In this document: positions 25,452 through 33,962 of the stretch, in pieces | Position numbering within the stretch: position 1 is the first letter of the stretch | Layout of the letters: each line of letters begins with the position of its first letter | Origin: Fimisoma sp964619315 | Lineage (GTDB): Bacteria; Bacillota; Clostridia; Peptostreptococcales; Anaerovoracaceae | Assembly (NCBI GenBank): GCA_964619315.1 | Contig: CAZUEH010000009.1 | Location: 1-51,104, forward strand | DNA length: 51,104 bases | Reading direction: 5' to 3' | Made by a program: the position numbers and the translations under genes | The notes under the pieces: model-generated | What the model was told of the DNA's origin: nothing | Databases searched by the model: none | The model's input: only the letters and a program-made list of their open reading frames with translations

Positions 25452-25928
25452 TTACTTCGCCAATTCAAGCAAATTATCGTCAGCCACTCTGTATGTAGTC
25501 CATTCATCTAATGGTTTTGCCCCTAAGGATAAATAAAAATCTATGCTTGATTTGTTCCAATCGAGGCACACCCATTCAAATCGTCCGCAATTTTTTTCTA
25601 CAGCAGTCTTTGCCAACTTTTTCAAAAGGGCCTTGCCATGACCATGCCCACGATATTCTGGAAGTACAAATAGATCTTCAAGATAAAGGCCTGGACGTCC
25701 AAGAACTGTTGAAAAATTGTAGAAATAAAACGCAAATCCTACTTCCTTTCCATCTTCAACGGCAAATATTACTTCTGCTCTATCTTTGTCAAATATCCAG
25801 TCTTCTAATAGTTGTGGTGTTACAGTTAGTTCGTTTTCTAAGTTTTCATAAGTTGCCAACGCTACTACAAATTCAAAAATTAAATCTACATCTTTGCGTT
25901 CTGCCTGTCTAAACAAAATATTAGCCAT
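25452..25928 (-). CDS. GNAT-family N-acetyltransferase (SAT-like)
   Basis: A 158-residue acetyltransferase. It opens ILFRQAERKDVDLIFEFVVALATYE and has YLEDLFVLPEYRGHGHGKALL, where RGHGHG is the acetyl-CoA pyrophosphate loop, and a late WNKSSIDFYLSLGAKPLDEW. The arrangement resembles eukaryotic diamine or thialysine acetyltransferases (SAT1/SAT2) and related bacterial enzymes, so the acceptor may be a small amine; that is inference. AAAGGAG precedes the ATG. It is likely cotranscribed after the nitrilase gene upstream (about 110 bp gap). Confidence 0.85.
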   Translation of the reverse strand: MANILFRQAERKDVDLIFEFVVALATYENLENELTVTPQLLEDWIFDKDRAEVIFAVEDGKEVGFAFYFYNFSTVLGRPGLYLEDLFVLPEYRGHGHGKALLKKLAKTAVEKNCGRFEWVCLDWNKSSIDFYLSLGAKPLDEWTTYRVADDNLLELAK

Positions 25929-26039
25929 AGTTTACTCTCCTTTGCCATTGCAATTGATAATATGTGCTTTAATTTTATGTTTATATCTTAAATCAACTAT
26001 TCTTACTATGCAAGGATGAAATCTTAAAACTAAGAACTA

Positions 26040-26957
26040 TTATTCTTTTACAATTAATTCAAGGACATCAGGTCTTGCGTAGTGGCCTATTGCATCATGT
26101 TCCATTCTACTTGATGCTGCCAATTGCATATCAAGATCTGCATATATAATTGTTTCTTTGTCCCACACAGGTCCCATCACGTAATGGCCGAATGGATCGA
26201 TGATACAGCTTCCTCCACGGCATACAGCTTCTGGCAAGTCGGCAATGTCCTCAGAAGTTGCCAAGTCATCTGGATATGATGATTTTGTTACTATCATATC
26301 GCTGTTGATAAAATAACATTTTCCTTCGATAGCAATGTGCTGTATTGTAGCTTGCCACTCCGAATTGTCGTTTGTATTTGGAGAAATATATATCGTAATT
26401 CCCTTTTGATAAAGGGCAACTCTCGCTAACGGCATATAGCTTTCCCAGCAAATCAAATTGCCCATAGGACCCCACGGAGTTTCCATGACTGGGAAATAGT
26501 CTTTGTTTGCATCTCCCCACATAACTCTTTCAGTCCCTGTAGGTTTTAGCTTTCTGTGGATTAGACACTCACCATCAGGAGAAATCATTGCATTACTGTT
26601 GTACAATGTTCCATTTATCTCATCTCGCTCTGAAAAACCGATGCTAATATAAGCTTTTGCTTCTTTGGCCGCTTCTGCTAATGTTTCAAGTTCAACACTG
26701 CCTGCAACTATGGATGCATCGTAGTATCTTTTCCAGTCTTTTCTTCCTGCGTCATTTCTCTTGCCCATACTAAATCCAAAATTCATGCCTATTGGGTATC
26801 CCGGAATAAATAACTCTGGAAATACAATTAAATCAGCATTTTCTTTGGAGGCTTCCTTTATATATTTTAGTGCCTTTTGTAAGCAGGCATCCTTATCAAA
26901 CATACAAGGTTCAGCCTGAACTAATGCTGCACGACAATTATCTTTTATGTCCTTCAT
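26040..26957 (-). CDS. Nitrilase-superfamily carbon-nitrogen hydrolase
   Basis: A 305-residue enzyme with the E-K-C triad: E48 (FPELFIPGYP), K136 (HRKLKPT) and C170 (NLICWESYMP). The WESYMPLAR sequence after the cysteine and the GGSCIIDPFGHYVMGP strand are closest to true nitrilases or cyanide/aliphatic-amide hydrolases rather than NAD synthetase or carbamoyl-putrescine amidase. It would split a nitrile or amide in the cytosol. AAAAGGAGAG precedes the ATG. It extends the window's theme of amide hydrolysis. Confidence 0.88.
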   Translation of the reverse strand: MKDIKDNCRAALVQAEPCMFDKDACLQKALKYIKEASKENADLIVFPELFIPGYPIGMNFGFSMGKRNDAGRKDWKRYYDASIVAGSVELETLAEAAKEAKAYISIGFSERDEINGTLYNSNAMISPDGECLIHRKLKPTGTERVMWGDANKDYFPVMETPWGPMGNLICWESYMPLARVALYQKGITIYISPNTNDNSEWQATIQHIAIEGKCYFINSDMIVTKSSYPDDLATSEDIADLPEAVCRGGSCIIDPFGHYVMGPVWDKETIIYADLDMQLAASSRMEHDAIGHYARPDVLELIVKE

Positions 26958-26984
26958 AGCCTTAACTCTCCTTTTCTAAACAAC

Positions 26985-27015
26985 AACACCCTGAAACATA
27001 TTGTCGCAGGGTGTT
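26985..27015 (-). terminator. Terminator downstream of tsf
   Basis: AACACCCTG (26985-26993) pairs perfectly with CAGGGTGTT (27007-27015). On the minus strand the stem is followed by GTTGTTTAG, a modest U-rich tail. Confidence 0.75.
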
Positions 27016-27041
27016 TATTAGCTCGTGAAAATTAGTATAGA

Positions 27042-27956
27042 TTATTTTGCCATCTGCTTAGCAACTTCTTCAGCAAAGTTTTCCTCTGCCTTTTCTATAC
27101 CTTCACCTACTTCATATCTGACCATATCAACAACCTTCATAGGCTTGCCGATTTCTTTAGCTACACTGTCAACATACTGTGCAACTGTCATGTCACTATT
27201 TTTAACGAACTTCTGATCTACTAAGCAAACTTCCTTAAGGATAGCTTTAACTTTGCCTGGAATGATTTTTTCCAACATAGCTTCAGGCTTACCTTCGTTT
27301 AGAAGAAGCTGTTTAGCGATTTCTTTTTCAGATTCAAGCCAAACTTGATCTACCTGAGTTTCATCAACAAACTTAGGGTTCATTGATGCTACCTGCATTG
27401 CAACGTCTTTTGCGCATACTGCGATTTCGTCTGCTGTAGCTTCAGTTTCGATTCCAACAACAACGCCGATCTTGCCTGCGCCGTGGATATATCCACTGTA
27501 AACAACGCCAGGAGCTGCCATCTTGTGGAATCTTCTAACGTTCATATTTTCGCCAATCTTAGCGATTTTGTTGTTAAGAGCATCTGCAACAGTTCCTTCG
27601 CCTTCGTAAGGAAGTGCTTTGAAATCTTCGATATCATCGCTATTAGCTGTTAAAGCCATAGTAGCTAGAGTTTCTACGAATTCAACGAACTCTTCGTTTT
27701 TAGCAACGAAGTCTGTTTCTGAGTTTACTTCTACAACTGAAGCAACTTTGTTGTCTTCTGAGAAAGCAACTCTTACAAGACCTTCAGCTGCAACTCTACC
27801 AGCTTTTTTAGCTGCTTTTGCCAAGCCTTTTTCTCTTAGTAATTCAACTGCTTTATCTATATCACCGTCGGTTTCAACTAAAACCTTTTTGCAGTCCATC
27901 ATGCCTGCTCCGGTCATTTCTCTTAATTCTTTTACCATTTGTGCAGTTACTGCCAT
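27042..27956 (-). CDS. tsf: Translation elongation factor Ts
   Basis: A 304-residue EF-Ts, the nucleotide-exchange factor for EF-Tu. It begins MAVTAQMVKELREMTGAGMMDCKKVL and includes the EVNSETDFVAKN core motif. A ribosome site AGGAGG lies upstream. It follows rpsB by 44 bp on the minus strand, the usual bacterial order. Confidence 0.98.
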   Translation of the reverse strand: MAVTAQMVKELREMTGAGMMDCKKVLVETDGDIDKAVELLREKGLAKAAKKAGRVAAEGLVRVAFSEDNKVASVVEVNSETDFVAKNEEFVEFVETLATMALTANSDDIEDFKALPYEGEGTVADALNNKIAKIGENMNVRRFHKMAAPGVVYSGYIHGAGKIGVVVGIETEATADEIAVCAKDVAMQVASMNPKFVDETQVDQVWLESEKEIAKQLLLNEGKPEAMLEKIIPGKVKAILKEVCLVDQKFVKNSDMTVAQYVDSVAKEIGKPMKVVDMVRYEVGEGIEKAEENFAEEVAKQMAK

Positions 27957-28000
27957 TTTTATGTCCTCCTGTTATATATTTCTGAAAATTTGTCGACGAA

Positions 28001-28756
28001 TTATTCAGCGTCTGCTGCCGCTTCTTTAACTTCTGCAGGAGCTTCTTCTGTTGCAGTTCCTTCGTCAAAGCTTTCGCCCTGATTAGCTTCCATAACAGCG
28101 TCTGCCATTCTGCTTGCGATTAGCTTTACAGCTCTGATTGCATCGTCATTTGCAGGAATTATATAATCAACATCATCTGGATCACAGTTTGTATCTACGA
28201 TACCTACGATAGGAATTCCAAGAATTCTTGCTTCTTTAACTGCGATTCTTTCCTTCTTAGGGTCTACAACGAATAGAGCGCCAGGCATGCCAGGCATATC
28301 CTTGATACCGCCTAAGAACTTTTCAAGTCTGTCCATCTGTAGTCTAAGTTTAACTACTTCTTTTTTAGCAAGCTTATCAAAAGTACCATCTTCTTCCATT
28401 CTGTGAAGATCAGCTAATCTCTTGATTCTTGTGCCAATAGTTTTGTGGTTTGTAAGCATTCCGCCTAACCATCTTTCGCTTACGAAATACTGTCCACATC
28501 TAGTAGCCTCATCAGTTATTGCCTGCTGAGCCTGCTTTTTTGTTCCTACAAAAAGAACTGGTTTGCCTGTTTCAGCAACGCTTCTAATGAAAGCATACGC
28601 TTCATCAATTTTTCTTACTGTCTTCTGTAAGTCGATGATGTAGATTCCATTTCTTTCTGTAAAGATATAAGGAGCCATCTTAGGGTTCCATCTTCTTGTC
28701 TGGTGTCCAAAGTGTACACCTGCTTCTAGCAATTGCTTCATTGAAATTACTGCCAT
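28001..28756 (-). CDS. rpsB: Ribosomal protein S2
   Basis: A 251-residue S2 beginning MAVISMKQLLEAGVHFGHQTRRWNPKM, with the family signature LEAGVHFGHQ and the later DPKKERIAVKEARILGIPIVGIVDTNCDPD. The acidic C-terminal tail is common in Clostridia. AGGAGG lies 8 bases before the chosen ATG at 28756; the open frame further upstream to 28801 has no family similarity. It is preceded by a leader of about 150 nt with potential structure. Confidence 0.98.
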   Translation of the reverse strand: MAVISMKQLLEAGVHFGHQTRRWNPKMAPYIFTERNGIYIIDLQKTVRKIDEAYAFIRSVAETGKPVLFVGTKKQAQQAITDEATRCGQYFVSERWLGGMLTNHKTIGTRIKRLADLHRMEEDGTFDKLAKKEVVKLRLQMDRLEKFLGGIKDMPGMPGALFVVDPKKERIAVKEARILGIPIVGIVDTNCDPDDVDYIIPANDDAIRAVKLIASRMADAVMEANQGESFDEGTATEEAPAEVKEAAADAE

Positions 28757-28910
28757 TTTTATTTCCTCCTGGTTTTTACTTCCACCATATCGAAACACCA
28801 CTTGCGAAAGCTGTCATCAGCTTCATTGTGCACCCTTATATCAGGGACTCGCGGCAACCAATATCGATCGGTGTGTCAGTTATATTTTCGACTCACTTGT
28901 TATGAGTCAC
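28757..28910 (-). promoter_or_regulatory. Structured rpsB leader (candidate autoregulatory RNA)
   Basis: The leader between the promoter and rpsB can form a GACTCA/TGAGTC hairpin, then an ACACC...GGTGT pairing that would enclose a CCT/AGG and an AGCTG/CAGCT hairpin in a multibranched fold just ahead of the ribosome site. No terminator is visible. Autoregulation by S2 is known in other bacteria; here it is only suggested by structure. Confidence 0.3.
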
Positions 28911-28916
28911 TCAAAT

Positions 28917-28945
28917 ACTATACAACAAACGCATTGAAATTGCAA
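28917..28945 (-). promoter_or_regulatory. Promoter of rpsB-tsf
   Basis: On the minus strand TTGCAA (28940-28945) and TATAGT (28917-28922) are exactly 17 bp apart, about 160 bp upstream of the rpsB start. Confidence 0.7.
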
Positions 28946-28966
28946 GGTTTTTTTGAAAATATTAAG

Positions 28967-29509
28967 TCAATGTAGAATGTTACTTATTACTATATCCAAC
29001 AAGAAGGCTATCCCTGGAATCAGTGCCACTGCACTTAGTACAGGTTTTGACCAACCGGAAGCAAGTTTCTTTAGTACAGGCACCACTACATATACAAGGA
29101 ACAACCCAGATATTGCGAAAAACATTACAGAGCGGAAACATATAAATCCGTCTATATTTCCCCAGTTCCATATCTCTACATTGTAATCCCACAGCCTAAC
29201 ACCCTGTAGGTGAAACAGCAAGTAGCCAACTGTGTATTCCAGTGCTCCACAAAGGAATCCGCTTAATACGAAAACCACAAGAGGCCTCTTTCTAAAACGA
29301 TATGCGAATATGGTCATTAATGCGGCACCCGCTGCATAAATCGGTATCCACGGGCCAAAAGTTGTACCTCTTTTTGTAAAATATCCCAAGTCTACCCTAT
29401 AAAAGATTTCTTCGTATATAAATCCGAAAACGCCTCCGAATACTAATATCAATACGAAGATCATAGCAATGCTCCATCTGTCAAAATGATAGTCTTTTTC
29501 TCCACGCAA
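28967..29509 (-). CDS. CmpB-family (PF06541-like) membrane protein; start uncertain
   Basis: About 180 residues, five or so TM segments, with the family patterns GFIYEEIFYR, RGTTFGPWIPIYAAGA, SGFLCGALEYTVGYLLF, LWDYN and NIDGFICFRSVMFF of putative ABC-transporter type IV proteins. Function is unknown. The start is unclear. A TTG at 29507-29509 opens the frame; an ATG at 29464 has GGAG 8 bases upstream. Further up, an ATG at 29540-29542 is in frame with the gene but is followed after nine codons by a TAG at 29513-29515, suggesting a broken N-terminus or reinitiation. Confidence 0.8.
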   Translation of the reverse strand: MRGEKDYHFDRWSIAMIFVLILVFGGVFGFIYEEIFYRVDLGYFTKRGTTFGPWIPIYAAGAALMTIFAYRFRKRPLVVFVLSGFLCGALEYTVGYLLFHLQGVRLWDYNVEIWNWGNIDGFICFRSVMFFAISGLFLVYVVVPVLKKLASGWSKPVLSAVALIPGIAFLLDIVISNILH

Positions 29510-29582
29510 ATCCTATTTTTTGATAATGTTGTTCTCCTTCATTTCATCTTGCCACCTTTTTTAGTTTATTGTTAGTCCTATA

Positions 29583-29611
29583 ATAATAATTGTTTTGGCG
29601 TAAAAAGTCAA
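29583..29611 (-). promoter_or_regulatory. Promoter of the CmpB-family gene
   Basis: On the minus strand TTGACT (29606-29611) and TATTAT (29583-29588) are exactly 17 bp apart, placing the transcript start near 29575, upstream of all candidate start codons. Confidence 0.6.
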
Positions 29612-29654
29612 TTTCCAATGTGTTTGCAGAAGTTAGATCTGCATTACTTACTCT

Positions 29655-29984
29655 TTACAGCAGTTTTCTCAAATATGCTGCATAACTTTGTTTTGTTCTT
29701 ATATAACTTTCCCGTCCGAGCATTATTCTATCTCCATTTTGAAAGGTAATACTCTGGTTCTTTGCTAGAATGATTTTTTCCAAATTTACAACCAACTTTT
29801 TTAATGAGTAGTAAAACCTTTCATCGAGCTGCCGCTCTAAACTTTCAATTCGCTCATAGCACACATACGTTTCATCTTGTGTGATAACAGCTAGTCTCCT
29901 CTGTCGCTGTTCCAAATAAACGATATCCTCTATATCGATTTTTTTCACATAAGCACTCGTAATCACAGGCACAAATTTTTCCAA
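29655..29984 (-). CDS. Stand-alone LytTR DNA-binding regulator
   Basis: About 109 residues matching a LytTR domain along nearly its whole length: IDIEDIVYLEQRQRRLAVITQDETYVCYERIESLERQLDERFY...KKLVVNLEKI...ITFQNGDRIMLGRESYIRTKQSYAAYLRK. No receiver or membrane part is present, so it belongs to the small LytTR-only regulators. The likely start is TTG at 29982-29984, six bases after AAAGGAG. Its upstream region has four TTCGA/TTCAA repeats in phase, which could be its own binding site. Target genes are unknown; the CmpB-family gene downstream is a candidate. Confidence 0.8.
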   Translation of the reverse strand: MEKFVPVITSAYVKKIDIEDIVYLEQRQRRLAVITQDETYVCYERIESLERQLDERFYYSLKKLVVNLEKIILAKNQSITFQNGDRIMLGRESYIRTKQSYAAYLRKLL

Positions 29985-30069
29985 AACTAACTCCTTTCTT
30001 AACAATATCTAATAGGTGTCGCTCCAAACTGTTCTTTGCTTTATTATACATTTGTCTATTTTGTGATAC

Positions 30070-30116
30070 TTCAACTATTCTTCGACTTTTTCTCTCAGCT
30101 TTCGACATTTTTCGAT
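30070..30116. promoter_or_regulatory. Four phased TTCGA-type repeats upstream of the LytTR gene
   Basis: TTCGAT at 30111, TTCGAC at 30101 and 30081, and TTCAAC at 30070 give start-to-start distances of 10, 20 and 11 bp, about whole turns of the helix. LytTR proteins bind direct repeats spaced by one to two turns, so these are candidate sites. Confidence 0.4.
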
Positions 30117-30165
30117 TTTACTTTAATAACAGTCTTGACACAGCGCAGTTCATAAGGGTGTATAC

Positions 30166-30212
30166 GAAAAAACACCTACAATTACCATCTTATATGGTTA
30201 TTGTAGGTGTTT
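30166..30212 (-). terminator. Terminator downstream of rpoZ
   Basis: A long stem, AAACACCTACAAT (from 30170) with ATTGTAGGTGTTT (to 30212), extending inward through ACCAT/ATGGT with one mismatch, followed on the minus strand by six T. It ends the yicC-gmk-rpoZ transcript. Confidence 0.88.
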
Positions 30213-30230
30213 CTTTGTTATATGATAATG

Positions 30231-30428
30231 CTACATTTCTTCTCTTTTGTAGGTGATCAAATCTTCTGCTATTTCGTTTGCAGCTATGGATACTGGTTTT
30301 TCAGTATCTTCCTCTGTTAGGATTGGTTTGCCGTCAATAATATCTCTAGCACGCTTTGCTGCCAGTATTACTACAGTGTATCTGCTATCTGCTTTTTTTC
30401 TAATTTCATTAATTGATGGATATAACAT
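30231..30428 (-). CDS. rpoZ: RNA polymerase omega subunit
   Basis: A 65-residue omega subunit. It has the RYTVVILAAKRARDI core (usually RYxLVxxxAKRARQL) and the P-x-ANEIAEDL strand near the C-terminus. Its ATG shares one base with the gmk stop (TAATG), so translation is coupled. The length is typical of Firmicutes. It follows gmk, the common order. Confidence 0.94.
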   Translation of the reverse strand: MLYPSINEIRKKADSRYTVVILAAKRARDIIDGKPILTEEDTEKPVSIAANEIAEDLITYKREEM

Positions 30429-31054
30429 TATGCTTCCTCCTTGTAACTTTCAATAAGTTCTTCTGGTGTAAAGGCTACTTTTGAGTGTTCAGCCACTAAT
30501 ATTGCCTTTACCCTTGCCACGGCCTCTTCTAAGACACCGTTTACTACGCAATAATCGTATTTATCTATATACGAAAGTTCTTTAAGTGTTTCTCCTAAAC
30601 GAAGCTCAATGGCTTCCGCAGTTTCTGTTCCTCGACCTGTAAGACGCTTTCTCAAAACTGACATTGACGGCGGTAATATAAATATAAATACGCCACCAGG
30701 ATAGTTTTCTTTCACCTTGAGAGCCCCTTGCATGTCAATTTCCAAAATAACATCTATGCCCTGTTCTAATTTTTCGAGAACTGGTTCTTTAGGCGTCCCA
30801 TAGTAATTGCCATATACTTGGGCATACTCTAGCAGATTGCCGCTATTTATATGCTCTTCAAAAATTTCTTGCTCTGTAAAGAAGTAGCTGACCCCTTCTG
30901 TTTCCCCCACTCTTATTGGGCGAGTTGTCATGGAAACCGAAAGTTCGAGTTCGCTTGCGTCTTCTAAGAGTTTTTTGCATATGGTTCCTTTGCCAGCGCC
31001 TGATGGGCCAGAAAGAACAAATAGTTTGCCTGGATGTTTTTCTGTGGGATTCAT
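30428..31054 (-). CDS. gmk: Guanylate kinase
   Basis: A 208-residue enzyme converting GMP to GDP with ATP. It has the P-loop GPSGAGKGT at residues 15-23, SMTTRPIRVGETEGVSYFF, the EYAQVYGNYYGTP guanylate-binding segment, and LEIDMQGALKVK. It works directly downstream of the purine pathway encoded elsewhere in the window. It follows yicC by about 96 bp. The remA (DUF370) gene that usually lies between them is not present in that gap. Confidence 0.97.
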   Translation of the reverse strand: MNPTEKHPGKLFVLSGPSGAGKGTICKKLLEDASELELSVSMTTRPIRVGETEGVSYFFTEQEIFEEHINSGNLLEYAQVYGNYYGTPKEPVLEKLEQGIDVILEIDMQGALKVKENYPGGVFIFILPPSMSVLRKRLTGRGTETAEAIELRLGETLKELSYIDKYDYCVVNGVLEEAVARVKAILVAEHSKVAFTPEELIESYKEEA

Positions 31055-31150
31055 TTTGAACTCCTGTTTTGTGAAATATTCTCATTTTGCTTACTGAAAG
31101 CTTTTATTATGAATAATCATTCTACCACAATCTCCAAAACGTTTCAAGAG

Positions 31151-32035
31151 TTATTCTATATTCTGCACTTGCTCTCTAATCTTCTCAATTTCACTTTTTA
31201 TTTCAAGCATGTGGCCAGTAACCGTAATGTCATTTGCTTTTGAACCTATAGTATTAGCCTCTCTATTCATTTCTTGAACTAAGAAATCTAATTTTTTGCC
31301 CTCTGCTTCAGTCGCACTTTCTACGATTTTTTTCATCTGAATAAGATGGCTGTTAAGTCTTGTGATTTCCTCGTCTATTGAACATTTGTCGGCAAATATT
31401 GCTGCCTCAGTTAGAATTCTTTCCTCTGGAATTGCCGCATTGCCTGACAATAAATCGCTGATACGATCTCTCAATTTATTTTTGTAGTCCGAAACTATCA
31501 TTGGAGACCTCTGTGCAATCTGATCTAAAAGGACTTTTATGTTATCACCTTTTGCAAGTAAGTCCTCTGCTAGCTTTTCTCCCTCGATTTGGCGCATCTT
31601 TTCTAAGTTCGCTGCCGCTTCCTCTACCGGAATCAAAATAGCTTTCGCAATTGCCTCTTCGTCCTCAACATCAGGAATAGCTTTCATTACATCTGGCATG
31701 TTAGCCAAAAGTTGAAGTGAAAGTTCACCCTCAAGTTCAAAGTTTTGCTGCAAAGTTTTTAAGTTTTCATAATATTGACGAGCTATTGGCTCATTCAACT
31801 TGATATTTATATCGTTCTCTGTGATGTTTTCCACCATGATGGAAACATCTGCTTTTCCTCGGCGAAGTCTAGTTTTGACTGTTGTCTTAATTTTGTCCTC
31901 AACAAATCCATATCTTCTTGGCATCTTAATAGACACATCCGAGTATCTGTGGTTTACTGCTTTAATTTCTACAATGATATTTCGCTTTCCATCGTTGTTC
32001 TCGCTCCTACCAAATCCTGTCATACTTTTTATCAT
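31151..32035 (-). CDS. YicC family endoribonuclease
   Basis: A 294-residue YicC protein beginning MIKSMTGFGRSE, with VEIKAVNHRYSDVSIKMPRR and the C-terminal FLVQEMNREANTIGSKAND, all hallmark stretches. YicC proteins are reported to act as RNases in E. coli and B. subtilis (YloC). It is the first gene before gmk and rpoZ, and transcribed divergently from rqcH across a 134-bp gap. Confidence 0.95.
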   Translation of the reverse strand: MIKSMTGFGRSENNDGKRNIIVEIKAVNHRYSDVSIKMPRRYGFVEDKIKTTVKTRLRRGKADVSIMVENITENDINIKLNEPIARQYYENLKTLQQNFELEGELSLQLLANMPDVMKAIPDVEDEEAIAKAILIPVEEAAANLEKMRQIEGEKLAEDLLAKGDNIKVLLDQIAQRSPMIVSDYKNKLRDRISDLLSGNAAIPEERILTEAAIFADKCSIDEEITRLNSHLIQMKKIVESATEAEGKKLDFLVQEMNREANTIGSKANDITVTGHMLEIKSEIEKIREQVQNIE

Positions 32036-32116
32036 CTGATTTTTTTCCTCTTTTCCTAATCTATGATAACAGGTTCATTTTACACGAAAACACTGCGTTT
32101 TGCAATAGGGCTTACC

Positions 32117-32145
32117 TTGCAACAATCTTTCTCCCGTGATAAAAT
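32117..32145 (+). promoter_or_regulatory. Promoter of rqcH
   Basis: TTGCAA (32117-32122) and TAAAAT (32140-32145) are 17 bp apart. The start codon at 32170 is close, giving a leader of under 20 bases with AAAGGAGC as ribosome site. Confidence 0.65.
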
Positions 32146-32169
32146 GCTTGAGAAGCGAAAGGAGCTATT

Positions 32170-33846
32170 ATGGCATTTGATGGAATCATAACTATGGCTG
32201 TGGCAAAAGAGCTAGAGTCAAAAATTTTAACAGGAAAAATTGACAAAATATATCAGCCAGAAGCTGATGAACTTGTCTTTAATATATACACAAAGCAAGG
32301 AAACGTTAAGCTATATGCTTCTGTTAACTCTGCATCTGCAAGAGTGCATATTATAGACGGTAGCTTGCCTAATCCACCTGCTCCACTTTCTTTTTGCATG
32401 CTTCTAAGAAAGCATTTGCAAGGCGCAAGGATTACTCAAGTATCTCAAAAGGATTCCGAAAGAATCTTGGAAATTTGTGTAGAAACTTTGAACGAACTTG
32501 GTTTTACAGTTTCCAAGAAACTAATATTTGAAATCATGGGAAAGCACAGCAATATTATTCTCGTAGATATTGCAACTGGCAAAATCATCGATTCTATTAA
32601 ACATGTTTCTATAGATGTTAATAGATTTAGACAGCTTTTGCCGGGCATTGTATACAAGTATCCACCTGCCCAAGATAAAATTCCTTTTAAGGATTTAACT
32701 CAGCAAAGCTGGGATTCAATAAATCCAATAGGCTCAAAAGCAATCAGCGGTAACATTGGTGGCATCTCTCCATCCTTTGCAGAGGAAGTGGCCAAACGCC
32801 AAAACCCTTATGAATTTTTAAAATCAGTAATCACTTCAATAGAAGATGGCAACACTATGCCAGCGGTTTACTCCGATGAAAAGGGTGCTCCTAAGGAGTT
32901 TCACCTAATTCCTCTAACTGAGTATGAGGAGGTTTGTCAAAAACGAGAATTCGACACTTTGAGCCACTGCTTAGAGTATTATTATAACCACAAGGAAAGC
33001 ACAAATCGCATTCGTCAAAAGTCCTCAGACTTGATTCGAACCGTTTTAGCTCAACTTGACAAGTTAAATCTAAAAAAACAAAGATTGAAAGAGGACTTGC
33101 TAAAAGCAGAAAACTCCGAAGACCTTAGGCTTTTTGGTGAACTTCTTACGGCTAACCTTCATGCAATAAAACCCGGTTCTAAAAAAGTAACCGTTACTAA
33201 CTATTATGATGGTGCTGATGTAACAATCCCTTTGGATTCCCGTTTCAGTCCTTCAAAAAATGCACAAAGCTATTTCAAAAAGTATGGCAAATCCAAAACT
33301 GCCATTAAGGAAAAACACCTCCAGCTTGATGCTAACGATCAGGAAATAAACTATTTGAGCTCTGTTCTTTCATATCTTGAAACTTCAGAGGAGATCGAAC
33401 AGATAGATGGCCTACGCAAAGAACTTGAAGAAACTGGCTATGTGAGAAAACGCAAAATCCCAGGTGGATTCAAAGAAAAGAAATTCAAACCTGAGCCATA
33501 CAAATACACCCTCCCAAATGGAATGAATGTATTGGCCGGCAGAAACAATAAAGAAAATGATGTTTTAACTTTAAAGACAGCATCTTCCAAAGACACTTGG
33601 TTTCACACAAAAGACATACCCGGCTCCCATGTAATCTTACAAAACGCTGGCCTTGACCCGGGAGAAGAGAATATCCTTGCTACTGCTGCTATCGCCGCAT
33701 ACCACAGCAAAGGTAAAACTTCTGAAAATGTCCCAGTTGACTATGTTCAAGTCAAACATGTCAAAAAACCTTCTGGTGCCAAACCCGGAATGGTCATATT
33801 CACCAACAACAAGACAGTTTGGGTTAACCCTAAACTTCCTGAGTAA
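32170..33846 (+). CDS. rqcH: RqcH ribosome quality-control factor (NFACT family)
   Basis: A 558-residue NFACT protein, long annotated as fibronectin-binding. The N-terminal NFACT-N domain starts MAFDGIITMAVAKELE and includes the PPAPLSFCMLLRKHLQGA motif. A coiled coil lies around residues 290-330 and another around 400-430. The C-terminal NFACT-R domain has KDTWFHTKDIPGSHVIL. RqcH binds stalled 50S subunits and recruits tRNA-Ala to add alanine tails that mark nascent chains for degradation. Length is normal; the role is inferred from family. Confidence 0.95.
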   Translation: MAFDGIITMAVAKELESKILTGKIDKIYQPEADELVFNIYTKQGNVKLYASVNSASARVHIIDGSLPNPPAPLSFCMLLRKHLQGARITQVSQKDSERILEICVETLNELGFTVSKKLIFEIMGKHSNIILVDIATGKIIDSIKHVSIDVNRFRQLLPGIVYKYPPAQDKIPFKDLTQQSWDSINPIGSKAISGNIGGISPSFAEEVAKRQNPYEFLKSVITSIEDGNTMPAVYSDEKGAPKEFHLIPLTEYEEVCQKREFDTLSHCLEYYYNHKESTNRIRQKSSDLIRTVLAQLDKLNLKKQRLKEDLLKAENSEDLRLFGELLTANLHAIKPGSKKVTVTNYYDGADVTIPLDSRFSPSKNAQSYFKKYGKSKTAIKEKHLQLDANDQEINYLSSVLSYLETSEEIEQIDGLRKELEETGYVRKRKIPGGFKEKKFKPEPYKYTLPNGMNVLAGRNNKENDVLTLKTASSKDTWFHTKDIPGSHVILQNAGLDPGEENILATAAIAAYHSKGKTSENVPVDYVQVKHVKKPSGAKPGMVIFTNNKTVWVNPKLPE

Positions 33847-33852
33847 TAACAC

Positions 33853-33880
33853 AAAGTGTTTGCCACATGGCAGACACTTT
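33853..33880 (+). terminator. Terminator downstream of rqcH
   Basis: AAAGTGTTTGCCA pairs with TGGCAGACACTTT (one mismatch) and is followed by T-rich sequence, just after the stop codon. Confidence 0.8.
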
Positions 33881-33899
33881 TCTTGTCAAAAATGCGATT

Positions 33900-33921
33900 C
33901 GGGAGTACATTTGTACTCCCG
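33900..33921. terminator. Bidirectional terminator between rqcH and the ABC-F gene
   Basis: CGGGAGTACA (33900-33909) pairs perfectly with TGTACTCCCG (33912-33921), with TTTT on the plus side. It stands 42 bp before the end of the convergent ABC-F gene. Confidence 0.8.
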
Positions 33922-33962
33922 TTTTAAAAAAATCATTATTTTAATTGTTAATTGGAACTTTT

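Noticed and set aside
30135..30164. Plus-strand TTGACA/TGTATA promoter after rpoZ
   Set aside because: It would read into the rpoZ terminator and antisense to rpoZ, with no plus-strand gene after it; likely chance.
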